DNA of 64,000 bases from Streptomyces populi (GTDB taxonomy: Bacteria; Actinomycetota; Actinomycetes; Streptomycetales; Streptomycetaceae). The translations under genes were made by a program, and so were the position numbers. The notes under the pieces are model-generated. The model did no database searches. It worked only from the letters and a program-made list of their open reading frames with translations, and had not been told where the DNA came from. Every line of letters begins with the position of its first letter. The first letter of the stretch is position 1. The DNA lies in NCBI RefSeq assembly GCF_002911015.1, contig NZ_KZ626859.1, positions 1-64,000 on the forward strand, read 5' to 3'. Below are positions 51,045 to 58,632 of the stretch, one piece after another.

Positions 51045-51191
51045 ACGGCGCACGCCGGGCGCGGAGAACGGGCCCGTGCGCTCCTCATGAGTGCTGGTCT
51101 CCCGGCCATGCCTCCGCGCACCCGGTCGCGCCCCTGGACCACCCCCGATGCGCCCCCATGGGGACGGCGGGAAGCCACTCCGGAGGAAGTC

Positions 51192-51206
51192 AGGTTAGGC
51201 TCACCT
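51192..51206 (+). promoter_or_regulatory. DmdR/IdeR iron box overlapping a gene start
   Basis: AGGTTAGGCTCACCT matches the core of the actinobacterial iron box (TTAGGTTAGGCTCACCTAA) exactly over 15 bases; the outermost A/T pairs are not kept. It ends 2 bp before the GTG start at 51209, so Fe2+-bound DmdR1 would block transcription or initiation directly. This places the downstream gene in the iron-starvation regulon. Confidence 0.8.
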
Positions 51207-51208
51207 CT

Positions 51209-52153
51209 GTGAGTACGTGCACGACCGCGTCACGGCAGCTCGACGAGCCTCTTTCCGGGACCGCGGCCACCGCGAGGACATGGCTGCTCATCGAGCAGCC
51301 CGGGCCCTGGGGTGCCAAGGCGCTCACCTCGAGCCACCTGGACCCCGCGCTCGGCCGCGCCCTCGAAGCGGCCGCGCAGGACACCGGGGTGCGGATCGCG
51401 CTCATCCGGCGCCCCGGCCGCCACGCCGACTGCGGTTCGCCCTCCGAACGGCATGTGTACGCGGCCCACACCACCCCGGGAGGCGTGTGGCTGCACAGCG
51501 CCATGACGCGTGATCCCGGGCGGCTGCTCGACCTCGACCTCACCGCGCTCGGCGCGGGAGATCCGCGCTCCTTCGACGACGTTCTCCGAGGACGGCCCCA
51601 TACCGGCGACCCCCTGGCCCTCGTCTGCACCAACGGCAAACGCGACCGTTGCTGCGCCCTGCTCGGCCGCCCCCTGGCGGCGGAACTGGCCGCTTCCGGC
51701 GTCGACGGCACCTGGGAGGTCACCCATCTGGGCGGTCATCGCTTCTCGCCCACCGTGCTGGTCCTGCCGTACGGCTACGCGTACGGGCGCACCGAGGCCC
51801 ACGCCGTCGAGGAGATCCTCCAGGGCGTCCGGGAGGGCCGGGTCGTCACCGAGGGGTGTCGCGGGAACTCCGCCTGGGAACGCCCCGGCCAGGCGGCCGA
51901 GCTGGCCGTACGCGCGTCGTCGGGCGAGCGGGCCGCCGATGTCCTGACGGTGATCCGCACGGACGGCACCGCGCCGCGCTGGGAGGTGACCGTCGCCCAC
52001 TCCGACGGCCGCCTGTGGCGGGTCGTCGTCGCGCAGGGCGCCTCACTGCCGCCCCGCCCGGAGAGCTGTGGCTCGGCTCTCGGTTCACCCGCGCGGATGG
52101 ACGTGGTGGCCGTGCGGCAGCTGGAGCAGACGGCCGTCCCCGTGGCCTGCTGA
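51209..52153 (+). CDS. Sucrase/ferredoxin-like family protein, iron-regulated
   Basis: This 314-residue protein has the thioredoxin-like ferredoxin fold of the sucrase-ferredoxin-like family: an N-terminal segment with a cysteine (VSTCTTASRQLDEPLSGTA), WLLIEQPGPWGAKAL, and a C-terminal domain with LVCTNGKRDRCCALLGRPLA, whose cysteines would hold a [2Fe-2S] cluster together with the HLGGHRFSPTVLVLPYG segment. Members often sit in siderophore-related loci and may act in ferric-siderophore reduction or electron transfer. The iron box ending 2 bp upstream supports an iron-starvation role. The transcript must be nearly leaderless. No siderophore genes are adjacent. Confidence 0.8.
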   Translation: MSTCTTASRQLDEPLSGTAATARTWLLIEQPGPWGAKALTSSHLDPALGRALEAAAQDTGVRIALIRRPGRHADCGSPSERHVYAAHTTPGGVWLHSAMTRDPGRLLDLDLTALGAGDPRSFDDVLRGRPHTGDPLALVCTNGKRDRCCALLGRPLAAELAASGVDGTWEVTHLGGHRFSPTVLVLPYGYAYGRTEAHAVEEILQGVREGRVVTEGCRGNSAWERPGQAAELAVRASSGERAADVLTVIRTDGTAPRWEVTVAHSDGRLWRVVVAQGASLPPRPESCGSALGSPARMDVVAVRQLEQTAVPVAC

Positions 52154-52346
52154 CGGCGCGGATCCCGAACACACGGCCGGAGCCGGGTCCGACCGGCCGC
52201 GGGTCCGCCGCAAGGGCCGCCCCCGCGCCGTGTCCGGTTCTCCGCGACCGGATCCGCGACGCCCTCGCGACGCGACGACCTCGACCGTTGGCCAAGAGAT
52301 CCACGCCACACTCCCTTCGGAGGGGCGCGCACGCCCCCGTACCGTC

Positions 52347-54038
52347 ATGGGCATGAGCCCCACTCCCCTCGCACGACGACTGCGCCTCGGTCTGCCGCGG
52401 CGGGTGTTCGCCCAGGTGCTGCTGATGCAGATCGCGATCGCTGCGGGAGTCGCCGTACTCGCCACCGGGCTGTTCCTGGCGCCGCTCAGTGCGCAACTGG
52501 ACGACCAGGCCATGCGGCGTGCCCTGGCGATCGCGCAGACCACGGCCGCCCAGCCGCAGATCGCCGTGGACCTCCGGCGGACGGCCCCCTCGAGGACCGG
52601 CCCCGTGCAGGCCGAGGCCGAGCGGATACGGAAGGCCAGTGGTGCCGAGTACGTCGTCGTGCTGGACACGCGGGGCATCCGCTGGTCGCACAGGGCCCCA
52701 GCCGAGATCGGCAGACCGGTCTCGACGAGCCCGAAGCAGGCCCTGGCCGGCAGGGACGTCATGGAGATCGACACCGGAACCCTGGGGCGCTCCGCGCGGG
52801 GCAAGGTGCCGCTGCGTGACGCCGACGGCCGGATCATCGGCGCGGTGTCGGTGGGGATCAAGTACGACAGCGTGCGGGCCCGGCTGATCGACGCGATCCC
52901 GGGGTTGTTCGCGTACGCGGGCGGGGCCATGGCCGTGGGCACGCTGGCCGCGTATCTGATCTCCCGCAGGGTCCAGCGCCAGACCCGTGACCTGGCCTTC
53001 TCCGACATCTCCGCGCTGCTCGCGGAACGTGAGGCGATGCTGCACGGCATCCGGGAGGGCGTGGTCGCCCTCGACCTCGGCGGTCGCGTACGTCTTCTGA
53101 ACGACGAGGCGCGGCGGCTGCTCGGGGTCGGCGACGAGGCCGTCGGGCAGCCGCTCGACGACGCGCTGGGTCCGGGGCGTACGACGGACGTGCTGGCCGG
53201 ACGCGTCACCGGGAAGGACCTGCTGACCGTCCGCGGCCAGCGCGTCCTGGTCGCCAACCGGATGCCCACCGAGGACGGCGGCGCCGTGGCCACCCTGCGC
53301 GACCGGACCGAACTGGAGCAGCTCGGTCGCGAGCTCGACTCCACGCACGGACTGATCGACGCCTTGCGCGCGCAGGACCATGAGCACGCAAACCGGATGC
53401 ACACGCTTCTGGGGCTGCTCGAGCTGGAGATGTACGACGACGCCATGGAGTTCATCGGGGAGGTGGTCGGGGACCATAGGGTCACCGCGGAACAGGTCAC
53501 CGAGAAGATCCACGATCCGCTGCTCGCCGCACTTCTGGTCGGCAAGGCGACCGTGGCGGCCGAGCGTGGCGTGGCGCTGTGGATCTCGGACCGGACGACA
53601 CTGCCGGACCGGCTGGTCGACCCGCGGGGACTCGTCACGGTCGTGGGCAACCTCGTCGACAACGCGCTCGACGCCGTCGCGGGCACGCCGCACGCGCGCG
53701 TGGAGGTCGAACTGCGCGTCGAGGGGCGGACCGCCGTGCTGCGGGTACGGGACACCGGGCCCGGCATCCCGGAGGATCGGCGGGAGGTGATCTTCACGGA
53801 CGGCTGGAGCACGAAGCGGCCGCCGGCGCACGGCAAGCGCGGGATCGGCCTCTCCTTGGTGCGGCGCCTCGCCGAGCGGCAGGGCGGCAGCGCGGAGGTG
53901 GCCGACGCGGACGGCGGCGGCGCGCAGTTCACCGTCGTCCTGCCGGAGGCGCTGACGGACCCGTCGCTCGCGCCGAGGGACACCGCCGGGGGCGCCAGGA
54001 GCACCTGGAACGCCGGGAACACCCGCGGAGAGTCGTGA
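52347..54038 (+). CDS. CitA/DcuS-type sensor histidine kinase
   Basis: This protein of 563 residues has TM1 (about 22-46), an extracytoplasmic Cache/PAS-like sensor (residues about 47-180, VVVLDTRGIRWSHRAP), TM2 (about 182-202), a cytoplasmic PAS domain (about 220-330, VVALDLGGRVRLLNDEARRLLG), the CitA-type dimerisation helix with phosphoacceptor His in DHEHANRMHTLLGLLE, and an HATPase (NLVDNALDAVAG; DTGPGIPEDRREVIF; GKRGIGLSLVRRL). Relatives sense extracellular di- or tricarboxylates. The ATG at 52347 or 52353 is possible and neither has a strong ribosome-binding site. Its stop overlaps the GTG of the response regulator by 3 nt. Confidence 0.88.
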   Translation: MGMSPTPLARRLRLGLPRRVFAQVLLMQIAIAAGVAVLATGLFLAPLSAQLDDQAMRRALAIAQTTAAQPQIAVDLRRTAPSRTGPVQAEAERIRKASGAEYVVVLDTRGIRWSHRAPAEIGRPVSTSPKQALAGRDVMEIDTGTLGRSARGKVPLRDADGRIIGAVSVGIKYDSVRARLIDAIPGLFAYAGGAMAVGTLAAYLISRRVQRQTRDLAFSDISALLAEREAMLHGIREGVVALDLGGRVRLLNDEARRLLGVGDEAVGQPLDDALGPGRTTDVLAGRVTGKDLLTVRGQRVLVANRMPTEDGGAVATLRDRTELEQLGRELDSTHGLIDALRAQDHEHANRMHTLLGLLELEMYDDAMEFIGEVVGDHRVTAEQVTEKIHDPLLAALLVGKATVAAERGVALWISDRTTLPDRLVDPRGLVTVVGNLVDNALDAVAGTPHARVEVELRVEGRTAVLRVRDTGPGIPEDRREVIFTDGWSTKRPPAHGKRGIGLSLVRRLAERQGGSAEVADADGGGAQFTVVLPEALTDPSLAPRDTAGGARSTWNAGNTRGES

Positions 54039-54718
54039 CGATCGAGGTCCTGGTCGTGGACGACGACACCCGGGTCGCTCGCGTCAACGCCGCCTACGTG
54101 GAAAGGGTGCCCGGCTTCCGTGTCGCCGGCCTGGCGCACAGCGCCGCCGAGGCGCTGCGCGCGATGGAGGTGGCGCCGCGCCCGGACCTGGTCCTCATGG
54201 ACCACCACCTGCCGGACGAGACAGGGCTCGCGGTCGTCCAGGAGATGCGCCGACGGGGACTTCAGATCGATGTGGTCATGGTGACCGCGGCACGTGACCT
54301 CACGACCGTACGGACGGCTTTGCGCCAGGGCGTGCTCCACTACCTGGTCAAACCGTTCTCGTTCGCCGGGCTGCGCTCCGCGCTGGAGACGTACGCGGAT
54401 CTGCGGCGCACCCTCGACCGCGGCGGCACGGCCGAGCAGTCCGAAGTGGACAAGATCTTCGGGACCCTCTCGGCGGGCACCGTGCCCGGCCTGCCCAAGG
54501 GACACTCCCCTCCGACCGCCGAACTCGTACGGCGCGCGCTGGTGAACGCGGAGGGCTCGCTGTCGGCCCAGGAGGTCGCGGAGGAGACCGGGCTGAGCCG
54601 GCAGACCGCACAGCGTTATCTGAAGCTCCTGGAGCGCACGGGGAAGGCGGGCCTGACCCTCAGGTACGGCGACGCGGGCCGCCCGGAGCACCGCTACGTC
54701 TGGGCGCCCCGCGGCTGA
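54035..54718 (+). CDS. CitB/DcuR-type response regulator (kinase-linked)
   Basis: This 227-residue regulator has a receiver domain with acidic D9-D11, phosphoacceptor D56 (LVLMDHHLPDETG) and the conserved Lys in YLVKPFSF, and a C-terminal helix-turn-helix (LSAQEVAEETGLSRQTAQRYL) with the GDAGRPEHRYVW end found in this subfamily. It overlaps the kinase gene (GTG at 54035, kinase TGA at 54036-54038). A paralogue with the same layout lies at 57828, on the other side of an ABC importer. Confidence 0.88.
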   Translation: MTIEVLVVDDDTRVARVNAAYVERVPGFRVAGLAHSAAEALRAMEVAPRPDLVLMDHHLPDETGLAVVQEMRRRGLQIDVVMVTAARDLTTVRTALRQGVLHYLVKPFSFAGLRSALETYADLRRTLDRGGTAEQSEVDKIFGTLSAGTVPGLPKGHSPPTAELVRRALVNAEGSLSAQEVAEETGLSRQTAQRYLKLLERTGKAGLTLRYGDAGRPEHRYVWAPRG

Positions 54719-54743
54719 TGACCTGGCCGACGGCACGCGAACG

Positions 54744-54802
54744 GCCGCCCCGTCGCGCGTACGGCCGGCGGGAAAGACCGGTCGTACGCACGACGGGGCG
54801 GC
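54744..54802. terminator. Long hairpin between the response regulator and the ABC operon
   Basis: A 20-bp stem with one mismatch (54744-54763 with 54783-54802) and additional inner pairing separates convergent genes (stops at 54718 and 54828) and can terminate both. Confidence 0.7.
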
Positions 54803-54827
54803 TCGGCGCGGTCCCGGCCGCGGACGG

Positions 54828-55883
54828 TCAGCCGGCCGCCTTCTTCACGAACTCCGTGGTGTACGTCTTGCTCAGATCCACGTCGGCGTTCTTGATGTTC
54901 GGGTTGAACGCCTTGAGGACCTTCTCGACGGTCTCGGGCCCGTTCTCGGGCATCACCCCGTCGTCGGTGAACATCGGCAGCGTGCTCTCGATGGCCCCGG
55001 CGTACAGCGTCTTGTCGCCCTGGGAGTAGTCGGCGGGCATCTTGGCGGCGATCTCGGAGGCGCTGTGCCCGGACATCCACTTCAAGGTCTTCACGAAGGC
55101 GTCGGCCAGCTTCTGGACCGTCTCCTTGTGACCGTTGACCCAGTCCGTCTGCATGTACAGGCTTGACGAGGGGTACGGCCCACCGAGCGCTTTCTGCGAT
55201 CCCTCGGGCGTGCGCATGTCGACGAGTACCTTGCCGAGCTTCTTCTCCATGACCGTGGCGACGGTGGGATCGGTCGTCATGCCGCCGTCGATCGCGCCCT
55301 TCTCGAGGGCGGAGACGAACGTCGGTCCGGCGCCGACGGCGACCGGCGTGAACTCGCTGACCTGAACCCCGTTCTTGACGGCGAGGTACTTGGTGAGGAA
55401 GTCGGTCGAGGAGCCGAGCCCGGTGACGCCGAGCTTCCTGCCCTTGAAGTCCTTGGGCGAGGTGATGTCTCCCGCGCGCTTGCCCGAGACGATCTCGACC
55501 TCGCCCGGTGCGTGCGAGAACTGCACGACCGACTCGACGGCCTTGCCCTTGGTCTGCAGGTCGAGCGTGTGGTCGTAGAAGCCGACCGCGCCCTGCACCT
55601 GTCCCGAGACGAGGGCTGTCTCGGCCTGGACACCCGCCGGCTCGCTGAGGAGCTCGACGTCCAGACCCGCGTCCGCGAAGTAGCCGAGCCGCTGGGTGAG
55701 CATCGCCGGAAGGTAGATGACCTTGTCCAGCCCACCGACCATGATCTTGACGTGCTCCCCCTTGCCGCCGCCGTTTCCGGAGTCGGCCGTCGTGCTCGCC
55801 GCGTCGTTGGCGCAGGCTGTGAGCGAGGTGAGGGCGAGCAGACCGGCGGCTGCCAGCGCGGAGTATCTGGCGGTCTTGCGCAT
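54828..55883 (-). CDS. ABC transporter substrate-binding lipoprotein (NMT1/SsuA type)
   Basis: This 351-residue lipoprotein has a signal with lipobox LTAC (Cys24) and the NMT1/SsuA fold: VKIMVGGLDKVIYLPAMLTQRLGYF, QVQGAVGFYDHTLDLQ, LGVTGLGSSTDFLTKYLA, and the C-terminal helix FVKTLKWMSGHSASEIAAKM. Such proteins bind nitrate, sulfonates, taurine or thiamine-precursor-like compounds; the residues do not allow a choice. It is the last gene of the importer operon; the 113-bp gap before it contains CGTACG-type inverted repeats and may hold a processing or attenuation site. Confidence 0.85.
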   Translation of the reverse strand: MRKTARYSALAAAGLLALTSLTACANDAASTTADSGNGGGKGEHVKIMVGGLDKVIYLPAMLTQRLGYFADAGLDVELLSEPAGVQAETALVSGQVQGAVGFYDHTLDLQTKGKAVESVVQFSHAPGEVEIVSGKRAGDITSPKDFKGRKLGVTGLGSSTDFLTKYLAVKNGVQVSEFTPVAVGAGPTFVSALEKGAIDGGMTTDPTVATVMEKKLGKVLVDMRTPEGSQKALGGPYPSSSLYMQTDWVNGHKETVQKLADAFVKTLKWMSGHSASEIAAKMPADYSQGDKTLYAGAIESTLPMFTDDGVMPENGPETVEKVLKAFNPNIKNADVDLSKTYTTEFVKKAAG

Positions 55884-55996
55884 GGTGGTTCACGTCCTTG
55901 TGAGTGGAGGGGAGGCCGTGCGTACGGCGGGATCGTGCGCACGGGCGGGCCCGTACGTGCGTGAGGGTGAGATCGGGTGTGCTTGCCGGGGTGGGG

Positions 55997-56860
55997 TCAG
56001 CGGTCGGAGTCCGACGGCTTCCAGCGGAAGATGCGGCGTTCGCCGAACGTCAGCAGCCCTTCGGCGAGCAGAGCGACGACGGCGAGGATGACCATCGCCG
56101 CGTACACCCCGGCGGCGTTGAAGGTGCCCTGCGACTGCGCGACGAGCAGGCCGACGCCCTTGGTGGCACCGATGTACTCGCCGACGATCGCGCCGATGAG
56201 CGCGAAACCAAAACTGACATGGAGGCTGGTGAAGATCCACGAGGTGGCGGACGGTATGACGACCTGCAGGGTCACCCGGCGATCGCTGGCGCCGAGGATC
56301 CGGGCGTTGGCCACCAGGTTCCGGTCGACCTCCCGGGCGCCCTGGAAGGCGTTGAAGAACACCGGGAAGAAGACGAGCACCACGGCCGAGGCGACCTTGG
56401 AGGCGGGCCCGAGCCCGAACCAGATCACGAAGATGGGCGCGAGGACGATCCTCGGTATGGAGTTGAGCACCTTGATGTACGGACCGAGGATGTCCGCGAG
56501 CAAGGTGACACGTCCCAGGGCGATGCCGAAGAGCACGCCGGCGACCACACCGATGACCCAGCCGAGCAGCGCCTCGTGAAGCGTGTACCAGATCTGCTCG
56601 CCGAGAGGGCCGAGCGCGGTCCCGTGCATCACCCAGGTCTGGATCTGTTCCCAGATCTTCGAGGGCATCGAGAAGTTGAACGGGTCGATGACCTCGGTCC
56701 GCGAGAGCACCTCCCACAGGCCGAGCACGGCGACCAGGAGCAGCACCCGGGCGGCGCCCACCACGAGCTTGCGCCGACGGGCGGCACGGGCACGGGAGTG
56801 CGCACGGTCCGAGGACTTGGCCGTGTCGACGACCGGGGCGCTGAGGACCTCAGGCGACAT
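55997..56860 (-). CDS. ABC transporter permease (nitrate/sulfonate/taurine type)
   Basis: This 287-residue permease has six predicted helices, a charged cytoplasmic N-terminus and the BPD coupling motif region (REVDRNLVANARILGASDRRVTLQVVIPSATSWIF, spanning the EAA-like loop). The sequence GEYIGATKGVGLLVAQSQGTFN is typical of SsuC/TauC proteins. It overlaps the ATPase gene by 11 bp; the ATG at 56860 is preferred over a GTG three codons upstream, which lacks spacing for a ribosome-binding site. Confidence 0.85.
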   Translation of the reverse strand: MSPEVLSAPVVDTAKSSDRAHSRARAARRRKLVVGAARVLLLVAVLGLWEVLSRTEVIDPFNFSMPSKIWEQIQTWVMHGTALGPLGEQIWYTLHEALLGWVIGVVAGVLFGIALGRVTLLADILGPYIKVLNSIPRIVLAPIFVIWFGLGPASKVASAVVLVFFPVFFNAFQGAREVDRNLVANARILGASDRRVTLQVVIPSATSWIFTSLHVSFGFALIGAIVGEYIGATKGVGLLVAQSQGTFNAAGVYAAMVILAVVALLAEGLLTFGERRIFRWKPSDSDR

Positions 56861-57665
56861 GTGCGGCACCCCTTTCGCGGGTGATACGGACCTCTTCGCC
56901 CAGGGACTCCCAGATCTCGCGGTAGATCTCGATGAACCGAGGCTCCAGGCGCACCGATTCGACCTTGCGCGGCCGCGGCAGATCGATGTCGAAGACCTGC
57001 TTCACGGTGGCGGGACCCGCGGTCATCACGACGACCTTGTCGGCGAGCGCGATGGACTCCTCCAGGTCGTGGGTGACGAAGACGACCGAGGCGCCCGTGC
57101 CTTCCCACAGTTCGAGCAGCTCGTCGGACATCAGCGCCCTGGTCTGCACGTCGAGCGCCGAGAAGGGCTCGTCCATCAGCAGGATCTCGGGGTCGTTGAC
57201 GAAGGTCGCGGCGAGGGCGACGCGCTTGCGCTGACCACCGGAGAGCTGGTGGGGGTAACGGTCCTCGAAGGCCGCGAGCCCGACCCGGGCGAGCCATTCC
57301 CGGGCCCGCTCCCTCGCCTCCGCCTTGGGCACACCGCGGAACCGGGGCCCGGCCATCACGTTGGACAGAACCGTGCGCCAGGGGAAGGTGGCGTCCTGCT
57401 GGAAGACGAATCCGACCTTGTCCCCGACGCCGGCGACCGGCTCTCCGGCGACCAGGACCTCGCCCTCGGTGGGCTCCTCGAGACCGCTGACCAGGGTCAG
57501 CGTGGTGGACTTGCCGCAGCCGGTCGGTCCGACGACGGCCACGAACTCGCCCCGGCCGACAGTCAGGTCAAGCTCCCTGACGGCCGTGTGCAAACCCCCT
57601 GACGGGGTCTTGAAGATCTTGCTCGCGCCCCGCAGCTCGATGGCGGGGCCGGTGTCTGTGCTCAT
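56850..57665 (-). CDS. ABC transporter ATP-binding protein (nitrate/sulfonate/taurine type)
   Basis: This 271-residue ATPase has Walker A (GPTGCGKSTTL), Q-loop (VFQQDATFPW), signature LSGGQRKRVALA, Walker B (ILLMDEPFSALD) and the switch His (VFVTHDLEE). The RKV/RLEPRF C-terminus matches SsuB/TauB proteins. It is the first gene of the importer operon (ATPase, permease, binding protein). The ATG at 57665 follows the family N-terminus. The upstream spacer contains direct repeats and leads to the divergent second response regulator. Confidence 0.9.
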   Translation of the reverse strand: MSTDTGPAIELRGASKIFKTPSGGLHTAVRELDLTVGRGEFVAVVGPTGCGKSTTLTLVSGLEEPTEGEVLVAGEPVAGVGDKVGFVFQQDATFPWRTVLSNVMAGPRFRGVPKAEARERAREWLARVGLAAFEDRYPHQLSGGQRKRVALAATFVNDPEILLMDEPFSALDVQTRALMSDELLELWEGTGASVVFVTHDLEESIALADKVVVMTAGPATVKQVFDIDLPRPRKVESVRLEPRFIEIYREIWESLGEEVRITRERGAAHVA

Positions 57666-57705
57666 GGCCCGGGACCGTAGGTGTGGTGCGGGCCACAGCA
57701 TCAGT

Positions 57706-57739
57706 CTTCTGGGCGCAAGGCGTTCTTCTGCTCGCAAGG
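57706..57739. repeat. Pair of 15-bp direct repeats in the ABC/regulator spacer
   Basis: CTTCTGGGCGCAAGG (57706-57720) and CTTCTGCTCGCAAGG (57725-57739) match at 13 of 15 positions, with starts 19 bp apart, close to two helical turns. A weaker third copy, TTTTGCTCGCGC, lies near 57754. A TGTTGT/ACAACA inverted pair follows (57742-57773). They lie between two divergent transcripts and are probable binding sites for a CitB-type regulator. Confidence 0.6.
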
Positions 57740-57827
57740 GTCTGTTGTGCTCATTTTGCTCGCGCTACAACAACGGAGCCGAAACACGGGCGCAACACTC
57801 GCCCAGGCCTTGAGAGGAAGAGGCCCG

Positions 57828-58520
57828 ATGATTGACGTCCTGGTCGTGGACGACGATTTCCGCGTCGCCGAGATCAACGCGAAGTACGTGAGCAAGGTTC
57901 CCGGATTCCGGGTGACCGCCCGCGCGCACAGTGCCGCCCAGGCCCTGGCCGCGATCGAGCGCGCTCCCGTCGACCTGGTGCTGCTCGACCACTACCTGCC
58001 GGACCGGACGGGGCTCGAACTCGTCCACCAGATGCGGGAGAACGGTCACGGCACCGATGTCATCATGATCACCGCGGCGAGCGATGTGGCCACGGTACGG
58101 GCGGCGATGCGTCTGGGCGCCCTGCACTACCTGATCAAGCCGTTCACCTTCACCGCCCTGCGCACCCGCCTCGACTCCTATGCCGCCCTGCGCCGCACCG
58201 TCGACCGGGTGGGCGGCCACGGTATGACGGGCCAGGAACAGGTCGACCGGATCTTCGGGGCCCTGCGCACCGCACCCGCGCCGGCCTCCCCCGGACTCCC
58301 CAGCGGTCATTCGGAGCCGACCACGGACCTGATCTGCGACGTGCTGCACCAGGCGGGCCAACCGCTGTCGGCCCACGAGGTGGCCTCCGAGACCGGCCTC
58401 AGCCGATCCACCGCCCAGCGCTATCTGCGGCACCTGGAGCAGGCCGGGCGGCTGCGCCTCTCCCTCAAGTACGGCGACACAGGGCGCCCGGAACACCGCT
58501 ACGCGTGGGTGACGCCCTGA
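57828..58520 (+). CDS. CitB/DcuR-type response regulator (orphan paralogue)
   Basis: This 230-residue regulator is closely similar to the one at 54035: acidic D8-D10, phosphoacceptor D54 (LVLLDHYLPDRTG), the conserved Lys in YLIKPFTF, and a C-terminal helix-turn-helix (LSAHEVASETGLSRSTAQRYL) ending GDTGRPEHRYAWV. No kinase gene adjoins it. It is divergent from the ABC importer with direct repeats in the shared spacer, so it may control that importer and respond to the kinase at 52347 or to a remote one. Confidence 0.85.
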   Translation: MIDVLVVDDDFRVAEINAKYVSKVPGFRVTARAHSAAQALAAIERAPVDLVLLDHYLPDRTGLELVHQMRENGHGTDVIMITAASDVATVRAAMRLGALHYLIKPFTFTALRTRLDSYAALRRTVDRVGGHGMTGQEQVDRIFGALRTAPAPASPGLPSGHSEPTTDLICDVLHQAGQPLSAHEVASETGLSRSTAQRYLRHLEQAGRLRLSLKYGDTGRPEHRYAWVTP

Positions 58521-58602
58521 GACGGCACTCTCCCCCGGCCAGGGGCTGCCGTGCGGGCCCACATATGCCGTCTCGGAGCATCACGAGGGACGCACGCGGC
58601 CG

Positions 58603-58632
58603 CTCAGACGGCCCCGGCTCAGACGGCCCCGG
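58603..58632. repeat. 15-bp perfect tandem duplication at a gene end
   Basis: CTCAGACGGCCCCGG occurs twice in tandem, at 58603-58617 and 58618-58632. The second copy contains the symporter stop codon (58619-58621 on the minus strand) and the last codons of the gene, and the first copy follows it. This is a recent slippage duplication that does not alter the protein. Confidence 0.85.

Noticed and set aside
52068..52346. An extension of the CitA-type kinase upstream to 52068
   Set aside because: The extra 93 codons overlap the end of the ferredoxin-like gene, are Arg/Pro-rich and precede the natural first transmembrane helix; the start near 52347 is more credible.
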